NCBI RefSeq assembly: GCF_022369515.1
Contig: NZ_CP059724.1
Span: 6,758,001 to 6,822,000 of the forward strand
Length of the DNA stretch: 64,000 bases
Reading direction: 5' to 3'
DNA from: Paenibacillus sp. 19GGS1-52
GTDB taxonomy: Bacteria > Bacillota > Bacilli > Paenibacillales > Paenibacillaceae
Position numbers and translations under genes: made by a program
In this document: positions 8,341 to 16,967 of the stretch, piece after piece
How the letters are laid out: the number at the start of each line of letters is the position of its first letter
Position numbering within the stretch: the first letter of the stretch is position 1
Notes under the pieces: model-generated
The model's database searches: none
What the model was told of the DNA's origin: nothing
The model's input: only the letters and a program-made list of their open reading frames with translations

Positions 8341-8922
8341 CTATTGCGCGTCCAATCCGTAGTTCTTGGTTAATGCACCCAGACCGCCGGCAAAACCACT
8401 GCCAATCGCCTGGAACTTCCAATCCGCACCATTGCGATAAAATTCGCAGAATACAACGGCCGTTTCCGTTGAGAAATCTTCACCCAAATCAAAACGCATG
8501 ACCTCACGGTCGGATGAAGCATCCACGACACGCACGAAGGCATTGGAGACTTGTCCAAAGTTCTGCGCACGTGCGGCATAATCATAGATCGTTACCGTTA
8601 TACCAATGCGTTGAATGTGAGCTGGAACTTTGCCGAAATCAACAATGATCTGCTCGTCATCCCCGTCACCTTCACCTGTACGGTTATCTCCCGTATGAGT
8701 CAAGGAACCTGCACCGCCGGTCGGATTGTTGTAGAATACAAAATCATCGGGGCCCTTGGCTTTGCCGTCCTCATGCAACAGAAACGCTGAAGCATCCAGA
8801 TCAAAATCCTGACCACCGCTATATTTGTTCGTATCCCAGCCCAATCCTACTACTACCTTCGTCAGACCCGGATTGGTCTTGGTAAGATCAATCCGCTGTC
8901 CTTTGGAAAGACTGATCGTCAC
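8341..8922 (-). CDS. TerD family protein (third copy)
   Basis: This single-domain, cytoplasmic TerD protein has 193 residues. It contains the calcium-binding signature stretches: DFDLDASAFLL near 40, DFVFYNN near 62, GDNRTGEGDGDDE near 79-91, and the C-terminal ELY/FYR..WKF segment. TerD proteins bind Ca2+ and take part in envelope or metal stress responses. The start is a GTG at 8922 with AAGAAGG at good spacing. It is closely paralogous to the next two genes upstream, consistent with tandem duplication. An intrinsic terminator follows its stop. Confidence 0.92.
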   Translation of the reverse strand: MTISLSKGQRIDLTKTNPGLTKVVVGLGWDTNKYSGGQDFDLDASAFLLHEDGKAKGPDDFVFYNNPTGGAGSLTHTGDNRTGEGDGDDEQIIVDFGKVPAHIQRIGITVTIYDYAARAQNFGQVSNAFVRVVDASSDREVMRFDLGEDFSTETAVVFCEFYRNGADWKFQAIGSGFAGGLGALTKNYGLDAQ

Positions 8923-8973
8923 TGGCGAAACCTTCTTTCATGAGTATATTTACAGGTTTAAGCAATTACAGAA

Positions 8974-9549
8974 TTAATTCAAGCCGTAATCACGGGTCAA
9001 GCCGGACAAACCGTCTTTATAGCCGCTGCCGATTGCATTGAACTTCCATTCAGCACCGTTACGATAAAGTTCACCGACAACCACACCTGTCTCAACGGAG
9101 AAATCTTCGCCCAGATCAAAGCGGATCAATTCTTCACTGTTCGCATCATTTACGATACGTACATAAGAACGGGAGACTTGTCCGAAATTTTGGCTTCTTG
9201 CTTCTGCTTCATAGATTGTAATGGTAAAAGCAACTTTTTCTACGTCGGCTGGGATGTTCAAAAGATCCACTTGAACCTGTTCATCGTCACCATCACCTTC
9301 ACCAGTGCGATTATCGCCAGTATGGACAACGGAAGCGTTCTCGTTCTGCTTATTATTGAAGAAGATAAAATTAGTCTCTTTATCCACTTTTCCGCCAGCA
9401 TTTGTTAAGAATACAGAAACATCCAAGTCGAAATCTTTACCGCCATCATATTTATTAGTGTCCCAGCCCAAGCCTACCGTAATTTTGGAAAGACCCGGAT
9501 TCGTTTTCGTTAAGTCAATCTTTTGACCTTTAGATAAATTAATTGCCAT
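8974..9549 (-). CDS. TerD family protein (second copy)
   Basis: This TerD protein has 191 residues and begins MAINLSKGQKIDL. It shows the whole TerD pattern: DFDLDVSVFLT, FIFFNN and GDNRTGEGDGDDEQ, plus the QNFGQVSRSYVRI helix-strand region. It is probably a soluble Ca2+-binding stress protein acting with TerC. It lies 29 nt downstream of the first terD and 51 nt upstream of the third, within one transcription unit starting at the ECF-type promoter at 10245-10270. The ribosome site AGAGAGG supports the ATG at 9549. Confidence 0.93.
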   Translation of the reverse strand: MAINLSKGQKIDLTKTNPGLSKITVGLGWDTNKYDGGKDFDLDVSVFLTNAGGKVDKETNFIFFNNKQNENASVVHTGDNRTGEGDGDDEQVQVDLLNIPADVEKVAFTITIYEAEARSQNFGQVSRSYVRIVNDANSEELIRFDLGEDFSVETGVVVGELYRNGAEWKFNAIGSGYKDGLSGLTRDYGLN

Positions 9550-9578
9550 GTGTACAGACCTCTCTTCTTCAATTTGAA

Positions 9579-10175
9579 TTAGATATAACGTTCTGCCAAT
9601 TGACTGATATGTGCTGCGTGACTGCCTTCACCGATTGCGGCAAACTTCCATTCTCCGCCATTGCGATAAAGCTCCCCGCAAATTAATGCCGTAAAGCCTG
9701 TGTAATTGTCCGACAGATTGAACTTAATCAGTTCATTGTTACCAGCAGAATTAATTACCCGAATATAAGCTGATTTGATCATCCCAAAGTCCTGTTTGCG
9801 GTTCACTGCATCATAAATGTTAACAACAACTACAATCTTATGAACATCTGCAGGAACAGCGCTCAAATTAACTGTAATTTGCTCGTCGTCGCCATCGCCT
9901 TCACCTGTTAGGTTGTCCCCTGAGTGAATAACCGAATTACAAGGACTTTGCTTGTTTGAGAAATATATCAAATTGCCTTTCTTCGTTAACTTGCCATCTT
10001 CGCTCAGCAGCAGTGCCGATGCGTCGCAATCAATGTTCGCCTGCTTCTTGACACCGAAGAAGCCCCGCGCCGGCTCAGCAGGGTCCCAACCCAAACCTAC
10101 GATCACATTGGAAAGTCCTGCATTACCTTTTGTCAGATCAATCTTCTGACCTTTTACCAGATTAATTCCAGCCAA
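9579..10175 (-). CDS. TerD family protein (first copy)
   Basis: This TerD protein has 198 residues from the TTG at 10175. That start aligns with the MAINLSKGQ start of its paralogue and sits 9 nt after GGAGG; a GTG two codons earlier is also possible. It keeps GDNLTGEGDGDDEQ, but carries an insertion (DPAEPARGFFGVKKQANIDC) where the paralogues have a short KY-G-GG turn, which makes the metal-site region slightly different. It is the promoter-proximal gene of the operon. The role is a Ca2+-binding stress protein. Confidence 0.9.
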   Translation of the reverse strand: MAGINLVKGQKIDLTKGNAGLSNVIVGLGWDPAEPARGFFGVKKQANIDCDASALLLSEDGKLTKKGNLIYFSNKQSPCNSVIHSGDNLTGEGDGDDEQITVNLSAVPADVHKIVVVVNIYDAVNRKQDFGMIKSAYIRVINSAGNNELIKFNLSDNYTGFTALICGELYRNGGEWKFAAIGEGSHAAHISQLAERYI

Positions 10176-10244
10176 ATTCACATACCTCCATCTCCGAAAA
10201 GAATCACAACCTGTAAGTCTAACTCTTGGGTGTTATACCAGTGA

Positions 10245-10270
10245 TACGATAGAGAAGCAATTATGTTTCA
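10245..10270 (-). promoter_or_regulatory. ECF sigma-W-type promoter of the terD operon
   Basis: On the minus strand TGAAAC (10270-10265) is separated by exactly 16 nt from CGTA (10248-10245), matching the B. subtilis sigma-W consensus (TGAAAC-N16-CGTA). Predicted transcription starts about 60 nt before the first terD. The homologous yceC operon of B. subtilis is known to belong to sigma-W/M/X and sigma-B regulons, which supports the call. Confidence 0.75.
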
Positions 10271-10296
10271 AGCGATTTCCAGATACATACCTTTTA

Positions 10297-10743
10297 TTAT
10301 AGGCTGAATTCGCCTGGGTTTAATCCTAATACACTGCAAATATTTCGCACTACCGCTTTCTCATGCTCATCAAAGTCACCATCAGCTGCTCCAATGGCAG
10401 AACATACTCCCACGATAACACGTCCCACTTCTGGTTTGCTGCTAAATTTAGAGATACTCTTCAGCGCCTCTTGCTTGCCGATTTCTGGAGAGAAATCAAA
10501 GTTACTGACGTAGAAGTTGAATTGATTAATAACTTCTTTCATGTCAAATACCTTCAATTCATTGCTTATGTTCATATATCCAGCCATTTTGTTCTTCTCA
10601 GCTTCCGTAATCTTACCGTCAGCAGCAGCAACTAGTGCGCAACCCGCAACCACCGCATTCATGAAATCCTTATTTTTGAATTTCTTAACTTGATCCGACA
10701 GTCCGTTTTTCGTTGTGTTTAACCAATTTTTAAATGTGCTCAT
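10297..10743 (-). CDS. TerB family protein
   Basis: This 148-residue helical protein matches TerB: two repeated acidic loop-helix units, AAADGKITEAEKNKM near 39-53 and GAADGDFDEHEKAVV near 117-131, that resemble metal-coordinating sites. TerB-type domains bridge TerC at the membrane with cytoplasmic TerD proteins. It lies just upstream of the sigma-W-type promoter, so it can be transcribed separately from the terD operon. A GGGTAT on the minus strand at 10863-10858 could be a sigma-B -10, but its -35 partner is poor. Start: ATG after AGAAGGAG. Confidence 0.87.
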   Translation of the reverse strand: MSTFKNWLNTTKNGLSDQVKKFKNKDFMNAVVAGCALVAAADGKITEAEKNKMAGYMNISNELKVFDMKEVINQFNFYVSNFDFSPEIGKQEALKSISKFSSKPEVGRVIVGVCSAIGAADGDFDEHEKAVVRNICSVLGLNPGEFSL

Positions 10744-10896
10744 CGTATTCTCCTTCTATCACTATGATTTATGATAATAAAAGATATCCCAGAGCCTCCT
10801 CTCCGCATATCCGATAAATGTTAACATATGGGTTCCATTCATGCTTACTACTCTAATATACCCGATTAAATCACAATATTCTACTTTCCCAGAATT

Positions 10897-11628
10897 CTAC
10901 AGTACTTTAGAAAGAAAGGCCTGGGTACGTTCCTGCGCCGGATTCCCAAACAATTGCTCCGGGCTACCTTCCTCTACTATAATTCCCTGTTCCATAAAAA
11001 GAACCCGGTCCCCAACCTCGCGTGCAAAGCCCATCTCATGTGTAACCACAATCATCGTCATGCCTTCACGGGCCAGATCTTTCATCACCGCCAGCACCTC
11101 ACCGACCATCTCCGGGTCCAGTGCAGAAGTTGGCTCATCAAACAGCATAATCTTAGGCTCCATAGCGAGCGCCCGCGCAATGGCTACACGCTGCGCCTGA
11201 CCGCCGGATAAGGACGCCGGATACATCTCCGCCTTCTCGCTTAAGCCTACTTTTTGCAGCAGTTGCAGCGCCTTTTCCCGTGCTTTCTCCGGAGACCATT
11301 TACGAACCTGAATCGGCGCAAGCATGATGTTCTCGATAACTTTCTTATGCGGAAACAGGTTAAATTGCTGGAACACCATCCCGAGCTCTGTGCGAATATC
11401 GTTAATCTTGGTGCTCTTGTCCATCAAAGAAATACCTTCGATAATAATCTCTCCGCTCTGCGGCTGTTCCAGCAAATTCAGACAACGCAGGAAGGTGGAT
11501 TTCCCCGAACCGGATGGTCCGATGACCACTACAACCTCTTGGCTATAAATATCAACGTTAATATCGGTCAGCACCGTATTCGCTCCGAACGATTTATGTA
11601 AATGCTTTACTGAGATAATAGGTTCCAT
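10897..11628 (-). CDS. glnQ: Polar amino-acid ABC transporter ATP-binding protein
   Basis: This ATPase has 243 residues with Walker A (GPSGSGKST near 37), Q-loop (MVFQQFNLFPH), signature (LSGGQAQRVAIARAL near 139), Walker B (IMLFDEPTSALDP) and H-loop (VTHEMGFAREV). It is typical of the GlnQ/HisP/ArtP polar amino-acid uptake family. It is the last of three genes (binding protein, permease, ATPase) and begins 7 nt after the permease stop. The exact substrate (Gln, Cys/cystine, Arg or other) cannot be told from sequence alone; the GlnR-type box upstream of the operon favours a nitrogen-rich amino acid. Confidence 0.9.
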   Translation of the reverse strand: MEPIISVKHLHKSFGANTVLTDINVDIYSQEVVVVIGPSGSGKSTFLRCLNLLEQPQSGEIIIEGISLMDKSTKINDIRTELGMVFQQFNLFPHKKVIENIMLAPIQVRKWSPEKAREKALQLLQKVGLSEKAEMYPASLSGGQAQRVAIARALAMEPKIMLFDEPTSALDPEMVGEVLAVMKDLAREGMTMIVVTHEMGFAREVGDRVLFMEQGIIVEEGSPEQLFGNPAQERTQAFLSKVL

Positions 11629-11635
11629 AGGATGC

Positions 11636-12283
11636 TTACACCCTCCGTTCGAGATAATTCAGCAGCTTGCTGAGGGAATAGGTAAGAATGAAATAGATTA
11701 AGGCGGCGGTCAAATACGGCTCCCAGATCCGCAAATATTGACCTTTCATAGTGTTGCTCCAATACATAATTTCCGGTGCGGCTACAATAGCCATAAGCGA
11801 GGAGTCCTTCACCAATACGATAAATTCATTCCCAAAAGCTGGAACCATCCGTTTGATAGCCTGTGGAAGAATGATAAACCGCATCGCCTGCCTGCTACTC
11901 ATACCCAGTGAAATGGCCGCTTCCTTCTGCCCCCGATCAATAGACTGAATACCCGCCCGAAAAATTTCAGCAGAATAGGCAGCGGAGTTTAGCGAAAGAG
12001 CTACAACCCCAGAAATAAGAGCATTAGTCTTGCCGTAAATAGGAGGTACCACGCCGAAATGGACAATCAGAATCTGCACATAAAGCGGTGTCCCGCGGAA
12101 GAAGTTAATATATAAATGAAAGGGCCAGCGAAAATACCAGCGTGGCGCCATTTTTCCGAAGCCAATGCCTAGTCCGAGAATGGAACCAATCAGTATAGAA
12201 ACGATAGAGAAGCCGATCGTCAGCATTGTTCCTCTAAATAGAACTGGCAAATAATGAATAATGATATCAAATTTGAAATCCAT
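11636..12283 (-). CDS. Polar amino-acid ABC transporter permease
   Basis: This HisM/GlnP-type inner-membrane permease has 215 residues, about five membrane helices, the N-terminal FFRGTPLYVQ motif near 58 and the cytoplasmic EAA loop (AAISLGMSSRQAMRFIILPQAI near 142). It forms the channel with the ATPase that follows and receives substrate from the lipoprotein encoded before it. An intrinsic terminator in the gap after the binding-protein gene probably lowers its expression relative to that protein. Confidence 0.92.
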   Translation of the reverse strand: MDFKFDIIIHYLPVLFRGTMLTIGFSIVSILIGSILGLGIGFGKMAPRWYFRWPFHLYINFFRGTPLYVQILIVHFGVVPPIYGKTNALISGVVALSLNSAAYSAEIFRAGIQSIDRGQKEAAISLGMSSRQAMRFIILPQAIKRMVPAFGNEFIVLVKDSSLMAIVAAPEIMYWSNTMKGQYLRIWEPYLTAALIYFILTYSLSKLLNYLERRV

Positions 12284-12345
12284 AGTACTCTTCCCTTCTC
12301 TTCTACTTAAATATCTGTTGCTTTACATATAGGCTCTTCTATTTC

Positions 12346-12386
12346 AAAAAAAGAAGCATGCGCAATAGCTATCATTACGCATGCTT
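12346..12386 (-). terminator. Partial terminator after the amino-acid binding protein gene
   Basis: On the minus strand AAGCATGCG pairs with CGCATGCTT and is followed by CTTTTTTT. It lies just after the binding-protein stop and before the permease. This is a common arrangement that gives excess binding protein. Confidence 0.82.
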
Positions 12387-12400
12387 GGTTATTTCTTGGC

Positions 12401-13219
12401 TTACTGCGCTTTTAGAAGGTTGTCCATGTTAGGCTCTTCGCCGAACCATGTTTTGTAGATTTCTGCGTATTTCCCATTCTCCAGGACCTTCTTGATCGCT
12501 GGGTCAAGTTTAGCCTTCCATTCACTGCCTTTAGGATACAGAATGCCATAATACTCTGATCCAAAATTCTTAGTATCTACAATACCTACCAGCTTCTGAT
12601 CGGGATTATTCTTCATGTATTCGCGTACGATTGCGATATCCGCTACAACTGCATCGGCACCGCCGCCGTTCAATTCCATTAGTGCTACCGCATTGCTGTC
12701 AAAACGTTTCAGATTAGTGTTGTCTACACCCATAATGCCGCTCATCAGATCATCAGCCGTAGTAGCTCCCTGAATAGCCACGACCTTATCCTTCAGGTCA
12801 AGCGCACTCTTAATGTCGCTGCCTTCTTTAACCATGATCATATTCGTGGATTCAAAATAAGGAATGGAATAGTCATAGGTTTCCTTGCGTTCATCCGTAA
12901 TTGAGACTGAGGATAATCCAGCTTGATACTCCGTACCCTGCTTCACGCTTGTAAGCATCGTATCCCAGCCTGTATTCTTCACTTCGTAATCGATACCCGC
13001 TTCCTTCATTACCGCAGCGATAAAATCGATATCGAAGCCTTTGATGGTGTCTGTATCCATATATTCCATTGGCGCATAACTAGCATCGCTAGCAAACATA
13101 ATCTTCTCTGCCGCATTACTTCCACCTGCAGATTTGTCATTATTGGAGCTACAACCCACCATTGCTACTACTAAAAATGCTACTAAAGCTGACATCGCCC
13201 ATTTTTTTCTACTCTTCAT
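12401..13219 (-). CDS. Polar amino-acid ABC transporter substrate-binding lipoprotein
   Basis: The protein has 272 residues. A lipoprotein signal peptide ends in VAMVGC (Cys23), so the protein is lipid-anchored outside the membrane. The mature part is a family 3 solute-binding protein (YAPMEYMDTDTIKGFDIDFIAAVMKE; DYEVKNTGWDTMLTSVKQG; SSVSITDERKETYDYSIPY). It captures a polar amino acid and delivers it to the permease encoded downstream. First gene of the operon, behind a sigma-A promoter (13259-13287) and a GlnR/TnrA-type box (13305-13321). Confidence 0.92.
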   Translation of the reverse strand: MKSRKKWAMSALVAFLVVAMVGCSSNNDKSAGGSNAAEKIMFASDASYAPMEYMDTDTIKGFDIDFIAAVMKEAGIDYEVKNTGWDTMLTSVKQGTEYQAGLSSVSITDERKETYDYSIPYFESTNMIMVKEGSDIKSALDLKDKVVAIQGATTADDLMSGIMGVDNTNLKRFDSNAVALMELNGGGADAVVADIAIVREYMKNNPDQKLVGIVDTKNFGSEYYGILYPKGSEWKAKLDPAIKKVLENGKYAEIYKTWFGEEPNMDNLLKAQ

Positions 13220-13258
13220 GCTCCAATCCCCCTACTTATTTGTAAATAACTTAAGGAG

Positions 13259-13287
13259 ATTTTAACAGATTAAAGTGATGGTGACAA
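13259..13287 (-). promoter_or_regulatory. Sigma-A promoter of the amino-acid ABC operon
   Basis: On the minus strand TTGTCA (13287-13282), a 17-nt spacer and TAAAAT (13264-13259). The predicted start near 13252 leaves a short leader to the ATG at 13219. Confidence 0.7.
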
Positions 13288-13304
13288 TTAACTTTTCCTC
13301 AATG

Positions 13305-13321
13305 TGTCATGTTATATGACA
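13305..13321. promoter_or_regulatory. GlnR/TnrA-type nitrogen box
   Basis: TGTCATGTTATATGACA fits TGTNA-N7-TNACA exactly, the consensus shared by GlnR and TnrA in Bacillus and by GlnR in Paenibacillus. Its centre lies about 60 bp upstream of the predicted start of the amino-acid ABC operon and just upstream of the -35, a position compatible with activation. Confidence 0.7.
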
Positions 13322-13343
13322 TAATATCAATGGATTGTAACAT

Positions 13344-14108
13344 TTATTGTGCAGTCCAGCCTCCATCTACCAATAGTGTGGTCCCCGTAACCATGTTACC
13401 CGCAGAGGAGGCGAGATAAATAACAGCACCGGCGACATCCTGTATTTCAGCTACCCGATTGGCAGGAATCCGGTTAACTACGTCGCTATAGTATTTCGGG
13501 TCGTCCAAGCGCTCAGCAGTACCCGGTGTATAAGTAAACGTAGGGGCGACCGCATTGACATTCACTCCGTGACGAGACCATTCCAGTGCCAGAACACGGG
13601 TCAGCTGATTCACGCCACCCTTGGACGCACAATAAACGGCGTGGTCGATGATGCCGACAACACTGGCTTGAGAGCTGATGTTCACAATTCTCCCATTCCC
13701 TTGCTCAAGCATGATTTTTCCGGCGGCCTGGCAGCAAAAGAACAACCCTTTCAGGTTCACATCCATCATGCTGTCCCAATCCTCTTCTGTTACATCTACC
13801 GCCGCATGATTTGCCCCAAGGCCTGCATTATTGACCAAAATATCAATATGGCCAAAGGCTGCCTTCACTTCGTTCATGACGGTGCCAATTTGTGCTGTAT
13901 CCGTAACGTCCAGTTGACGAATCTCTGCTTCTCCACCTTCCGCGCGGATTTCCTCTGCTACAAGCTCCAGCTTTTGCACGCTGCGCGCTGTAAGAATAAC
14001 CTTCGCACCTGCATGTGCGAGTGCTTTAGCCAAACCTTGCCCTAAACCCATGCTTGCCCCTGTGATCACTACTATTTTTCCATTCAAATCAAAAGTTGGA
14101 TACATCAT
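13344..14108 (-). CDS. Short-chain dehydrogenase/reductase
   Basis: This classical SDR has 254 residues with a cofactor loop (GASMGLGQG near 15), NNAG near 90, catalytic Ser (ISSQAS) and Y-x-x-x-K (YCASK) near 155. The start is the ATG at 14108 preceded by GAGGAGG; an open extension to 14219 has no ribosome site. It follows the agmatine pathway genes on the same strand, 125 nt after aguB, so it may be co-transcribed, but the substrate cannot be told; oxidation of an alcohol or sugar acid (gluconate 5-dehydrogenase-like) is typical for this subfamily. Confidence 0.85.
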   Translation of the reverse strand: MMYPTFDLNGKIVVITGASMGLGQGLAKALAHAGAKVILTARSVQKLELVAEEIRAEGGEAEIRQLDVTDTAQIGTVMNEVKAAFGHIDILVNNAGLGANHAAVDVTEEDWDSMMDVNLKGLFFCCQAAGKIMLEQGNGRIVNISSQASVVGIIDHAVYCASKGGVNQLTRVLALEWSRHGVNVNAVAPTFTYTPGTAERLDDPKYYSDVVNRIPANRVAEIQDVAGAVIYLASSAGNMVTGTTLLVDGGWTAQ

Positions 14109-14233
14109 CAATTCCTCCTCGGATATGATCGTTCGGTTATATAAATAAACCATTTCGCAAAAAACGGGCACAGTCAAGAGATCGTTAGCATCCTTGGCCG
14201 TACCCGTTATTCTATACAATACTAGATATTAAA

Positions 14234-15109
14234 TTAAAAGGTTAAGTCTCCATCATAGGAAGAAATCAGTCTGTACAGCTCTGGCCGACGGTCGCGGAAA
14301 ATCCCCCACTCAAGCCGTCCAACCTCCAATGCATCGAGATCAAATTCGCTCACTAGCACCGTCTGTTCATCACGTCCAGCCTCAACAATCTTATTGCCCT
14401 GAGGACCTGCAATGAATGATGATCCATAGAAATTAATGCTGGAGTCCTCATCCATTTCCTCGCCGATCCGATTGGAAGCAATGACAGGTATCAGGTTGGC
14501 GGCCGCATGGCCCAGCATGCAGGTCTGCCAGTGATCCTTGGAATCAATGGAACCGTCCTGCGGCTCTGAACCGATAGCTGTAGGATAGAATAGGATTTCT
14601 GCGCCCATCAGGCTCATGACCCTAGCCGCCTCTGGATACCATTGATCCCAGCAGACGCCGACACCAATCTTCGCATAGCGGGTATTCCACACCTTAAATC
14701 CAGTATCTCCCGGATTGAAATAGAACTTCTCTTCATAACCTGGGCCATCAGGAATGTGGCTCTTGCGGTATTTGCCGAGCACTGTTCCGTCCGCATCGAT
14801 TACAGCCAGCGAGTTATAACGGGCATAATTCTTCTTCTCATAAAAACTGATGGGCAGCACCACCTGCAGCTCTTTGGCTATTGCTTTGAAATGGTTGACC
14901 GCTTTGTTCTGCTCAAGCTCCGTCGCATAGGCATAATAATCCGCTTTCTCCTTCTGGCAGAAATAGGGGGTCTCGAACAGCTCCTGCAGCAAAATAATCT
15001 GCGCTCCCTGGGCCGCTGCTTCTCTGACCAATATTTCGGCCTTGCTGATATTCTCATCTATGTTGCTGGAACAGCTCATTTGTGTCGCAGCTACTTTTAC
15101 TTTTCTCAC
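14234..15109 (-). CDS. aguB: N-carbamoylputrescine amidase
   Basis: This nitrilase-superfamily amidase has 291 residues with the catalytic triad in place: Glu43 (LLQELFETPYF), Lys116 (KYRKSHIPD) and Cys153 (GVGVCWDQWYPE). The length and the SHIPDGPGYEEKFYF stretch match N-carbamoylputrescine amidase, which turns N-carbamoylputrescine into putrescine, CO2 and ammonia in the cytoplasm. It lies 61 nt downstream of agmatine deiminase, giving the complete agmatine-to-putrescine route in one operon. Confidence 0.94.
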   Translation of the reverse strand: MRKVKVAATQMSCSSNIDENISKAEILVREAAAQGAQIILLQELFETPYFCQKEKADYYAYATELEQNKAVNHFKAIAKELQVVLPISFYEKKNYARYNSLAVIDADGTVLGKYRKSHIPDGPGYEEKFYFNPGDTGFKVWNTRYAKIGVGVCWDQWYPEAARVMSLMGAEILFYPTAIGSEPQDGSIDSKDHWQTCMLGHAAANLIPVIASNRIGEEMDEDSSINFYGSSFIAGPQGNKIVEAGRDEQTVLVSEFDLDALEVGRLEWGIFRDRRPELYRLISSYDGDLTF

Positions 15110-15170
15110 GGGTACTGTCCTCCTTATAAATAGATGTCCGCTCTATAACTTGTCTAATCGATTACCTCGA

Positions 15171-16199
15171 TTATATAGAGACTGGCATTTGCTGTGTGGT
15201 GCAGTGTACGTTGCCGCCTTCGGTAATGACCGCCATTCCATTTACTGTACGAATTCTACGGTCTGGGAACAGTTCAGTAAGCACTTGCTCGGCGAGTCTA
15301 TCCGTTTCTGCTGCTGTTCCGCCGAACACCGGCAAAATTATACCGCCGTTCACAAAGTAAAAGTTCAAATAGCTGAGCGTCAGCCGGCCCTCCTCGCCAT
15401 CCACGCGGGGCGGCTGCTGAATCTTAATAATCTCCAGCTTCCGGCCTTGGGCATCGATGGCATTCTCCAAAATACGCACATTCTCCGCTGTGATCTCATA
15501 GTTCTCGTCCTGAGGATCCTCACAGAACTGAATAATGACTTTACCTGGTGCAGCAAAACAAGCAATATTGTCGACATGTCCATCGGTTTCATCCCCGCTT
15601 AACCCGCGTTTCAGCCAGATGATGGATTCTGTCCCTGTATATTTCATTACATAATTCTCAATATCTCCCCGTCCCAGTTCAGGGTTGCGGTTGACGTTAA
15701 GCAAGCATTCTTCAGTTGTTAATAATGTTCCTTCTCCATCCGTATGGATAGAGCCACCTTCCATTACAAGCGGCGCATCAAAACGGGTCACTTTCAGCTG
15801 CTCCAGAATCTGCGGGGCTACCTTATCGTCCAGATCCCAAGGCGCATATTTACCACCCCAGGCATTAAACTTCCAGTTCACTCCAGCAAGTTTACCTTCT
15901 TTATTCACTACAAAAGTAGGTCCATTATCACGCAGCCAAGCATCGCTATGCTCAATAGGGAGCAACGTTACATTTGTTCCACCGACTAGAGACTTTACTC
16001 TTTCCAATTCGTCTGGATTCACAAGCACTGTTACCGGTTCGAACTCTGCCATAGCCGCTATGATATCAGCGTAACCTTGGCATACAGAGACGTGGTTGTC
16101 CGGGAAACACATGGAGGCCTGCACAGGCCAGGAAATAAAAGTACGCTGGTGTTTGGCCCATTCTGCGGGCATTGTATAGTTCAAATCTTTAGGATACAT
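15171..16199 (-). CDS. aguA: Agmatine deiminase
   Basis: The protein has 342 residues of the peptidyl-arginine-deiminase-like family. It contains WLRDNGP near 86, GGSIHTDGEGT near 148, the DETDGHVDN segment near 204 and the C-terminal catalytic Cys in GGNVHCTTQQ (about Cys333). It hydrolyses agmatine to N-carbamoylputrescine and ammonia. Together with aguB it supplies putrescine from arginine-derived agmatine. A sigma-A-like promoter lies at 16257-16285 and the ATG is preceded by AAAGGTAG. Confidence 0.95.
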   Translation of the reverse strand: MYPKDLNYTMPAEWAKHQRTFISWPVQASMCFPDNHVSVCQGYADIIAAMAEFEPVTVLVNPDELERVKSLVGGTNVTLLPIEHSDAWLRDNGPTFVVNKEGKLAGVNWKFNAWGGKYAPWDLDDKVAPQILEQLKVTRFDAPLVMEGGSIHTDGEGTLLTTEECLLNVNRNPELGRGDIENYVMKYTGTESIIWLKRGLSGDETDGHVDNIACFAAPGKVIIQFCEDPQDENYEITAENVRILENAIDAQGRKLEIIKIQQPPRVDGEEGRLTLSYLNFYFVNGGIILPVFGGTAAETDRLAEQVLTELFPDRRIRTVNGMAVITEGGNVHCTTQQMPVSI

Positions 16200-16256
16200 T
16201 CGTTAGCTACCTTTACTGTTATATTTGAAGCCAGCTTGCCTTAAAGCTCCTTACCC

Positions 16257-16285
16257 ATCATACAATAATATGTTGAAGGGCTCAA
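16257..16285 (-). promoter_or_regulatory. Sigma-A promoter of the agmatine operon
   Basis: On the minus strand TTGAGC (16285-16280), a 17-nt spacer and TATGAT (16262-16257), about 50 nt upstream of the aguA start. Confidence 0.6.
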
Positions 16286-16304
16286 TTCCTTGTGAAGATG
16301 CTGA

Positions 16305-16856
16305 TTAAAACGTAATATTTCTAATCGTATTGCCTGCAAAATCCTTAACTATGAATTCCCCATTCTGCAGGACCGCATAAGAATTTGGATTGTTCTCTTT
16401 AGGGAGAGAGATTGAACCCGGATTGAGGACAAATATCCCTTCTTTAACTTCCGCCACTGGTACATGGGTATGCCCTTGGATAAAGATATCCTTCTCCGAA
16501 AGCTGAGGCAAATGCTCCATACTAAAGCCATGCCCGTGCGTAGCATAAATTCGTCTGCCTTCATGCAGAATTAATACATAATCGCCCATCATCGGGAATT
16601 GCAGCAGCATCTGGTCCACCTCAGCATCACAATTGCCGCGCACAGCGACGATGGTCCGGTGATTGGCGTTATAATCGTTCAGTCTGCTGGCCACACCCTG
16701 CGGGTCATAACCATCGGGCAGCGGATTCCTTGGTCCATGATATAAAAAGTCTCCTAATATAACGAGGCAGTCCGGCTGCTCCTCGGCAACTTGTTCCAAC
16801 GCTCGTTCCAACCAAAATAACGATCCATGAATATCAGAAATAAACATCAGCTTCAT
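16305..16856 (-). CDS. yfcE: YfcE-type metallophosphodiesterase
   Basis: This calcineurin-like phosphoesterase has 183 residues. Metal-binding motifs are visible: SDIHGS near 7, GDFLYHGPRN near 36-45, GNCD near 76 and HGH/GHTH near 107-130. Length and motif pattern match E. coli YfcE (184 aa), a Mn2+-dependent phosphodiesterase with unknown natural substrate. The ATG at 16856 is preceded by AGGGGAG; an in-frame ATG seven codons earlier overlaps that site and is rejected. It follows gltD on the same strand after a weak GC-rich hairpin (about 16918-16941). Confidence 0.9.
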   Translation of the reverse strand: MKLMFISDIHGSLFWLERALEQVAEEQPDCLVILGDFLYHGPRNPLPDGYDPQGVASRLNDYNANHRTIVAVRGNCDAEVDQMLLQFPMMGDYVLILHEGRRIYATHGHGFSMEHLPQLSEKDIFIQGHTHVPVAEVKEGIFVLNPGSISLPKENNPNSYAVLQNGEFIVKDFAGNTIRNITF

Positions 16857-16967
16857 CGTGCATTCTCCCCTTTTCAAATTTACTGCTATCTTAGCTTCGA
16901 ACGTTCCTATAACGCAAAGCGGACGCCCCTCTGGGCGCCCCTGTTCTTCTGAATACTACTTCTATAC

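Noticed and set aside
1..10743. Calling the locus simply 'tellurite resistance'
   Set aside because: The Ter name is historical; the sequence supports a calcium/metal-linked stress system with a biosynthetic module, not a tellurite-specific function.
14109..14219. 37-residue extension of the SDR
   Set aside because: No ribosome site; the ATG at 14108 follows GAGGAGG and gives the normal SDR length.
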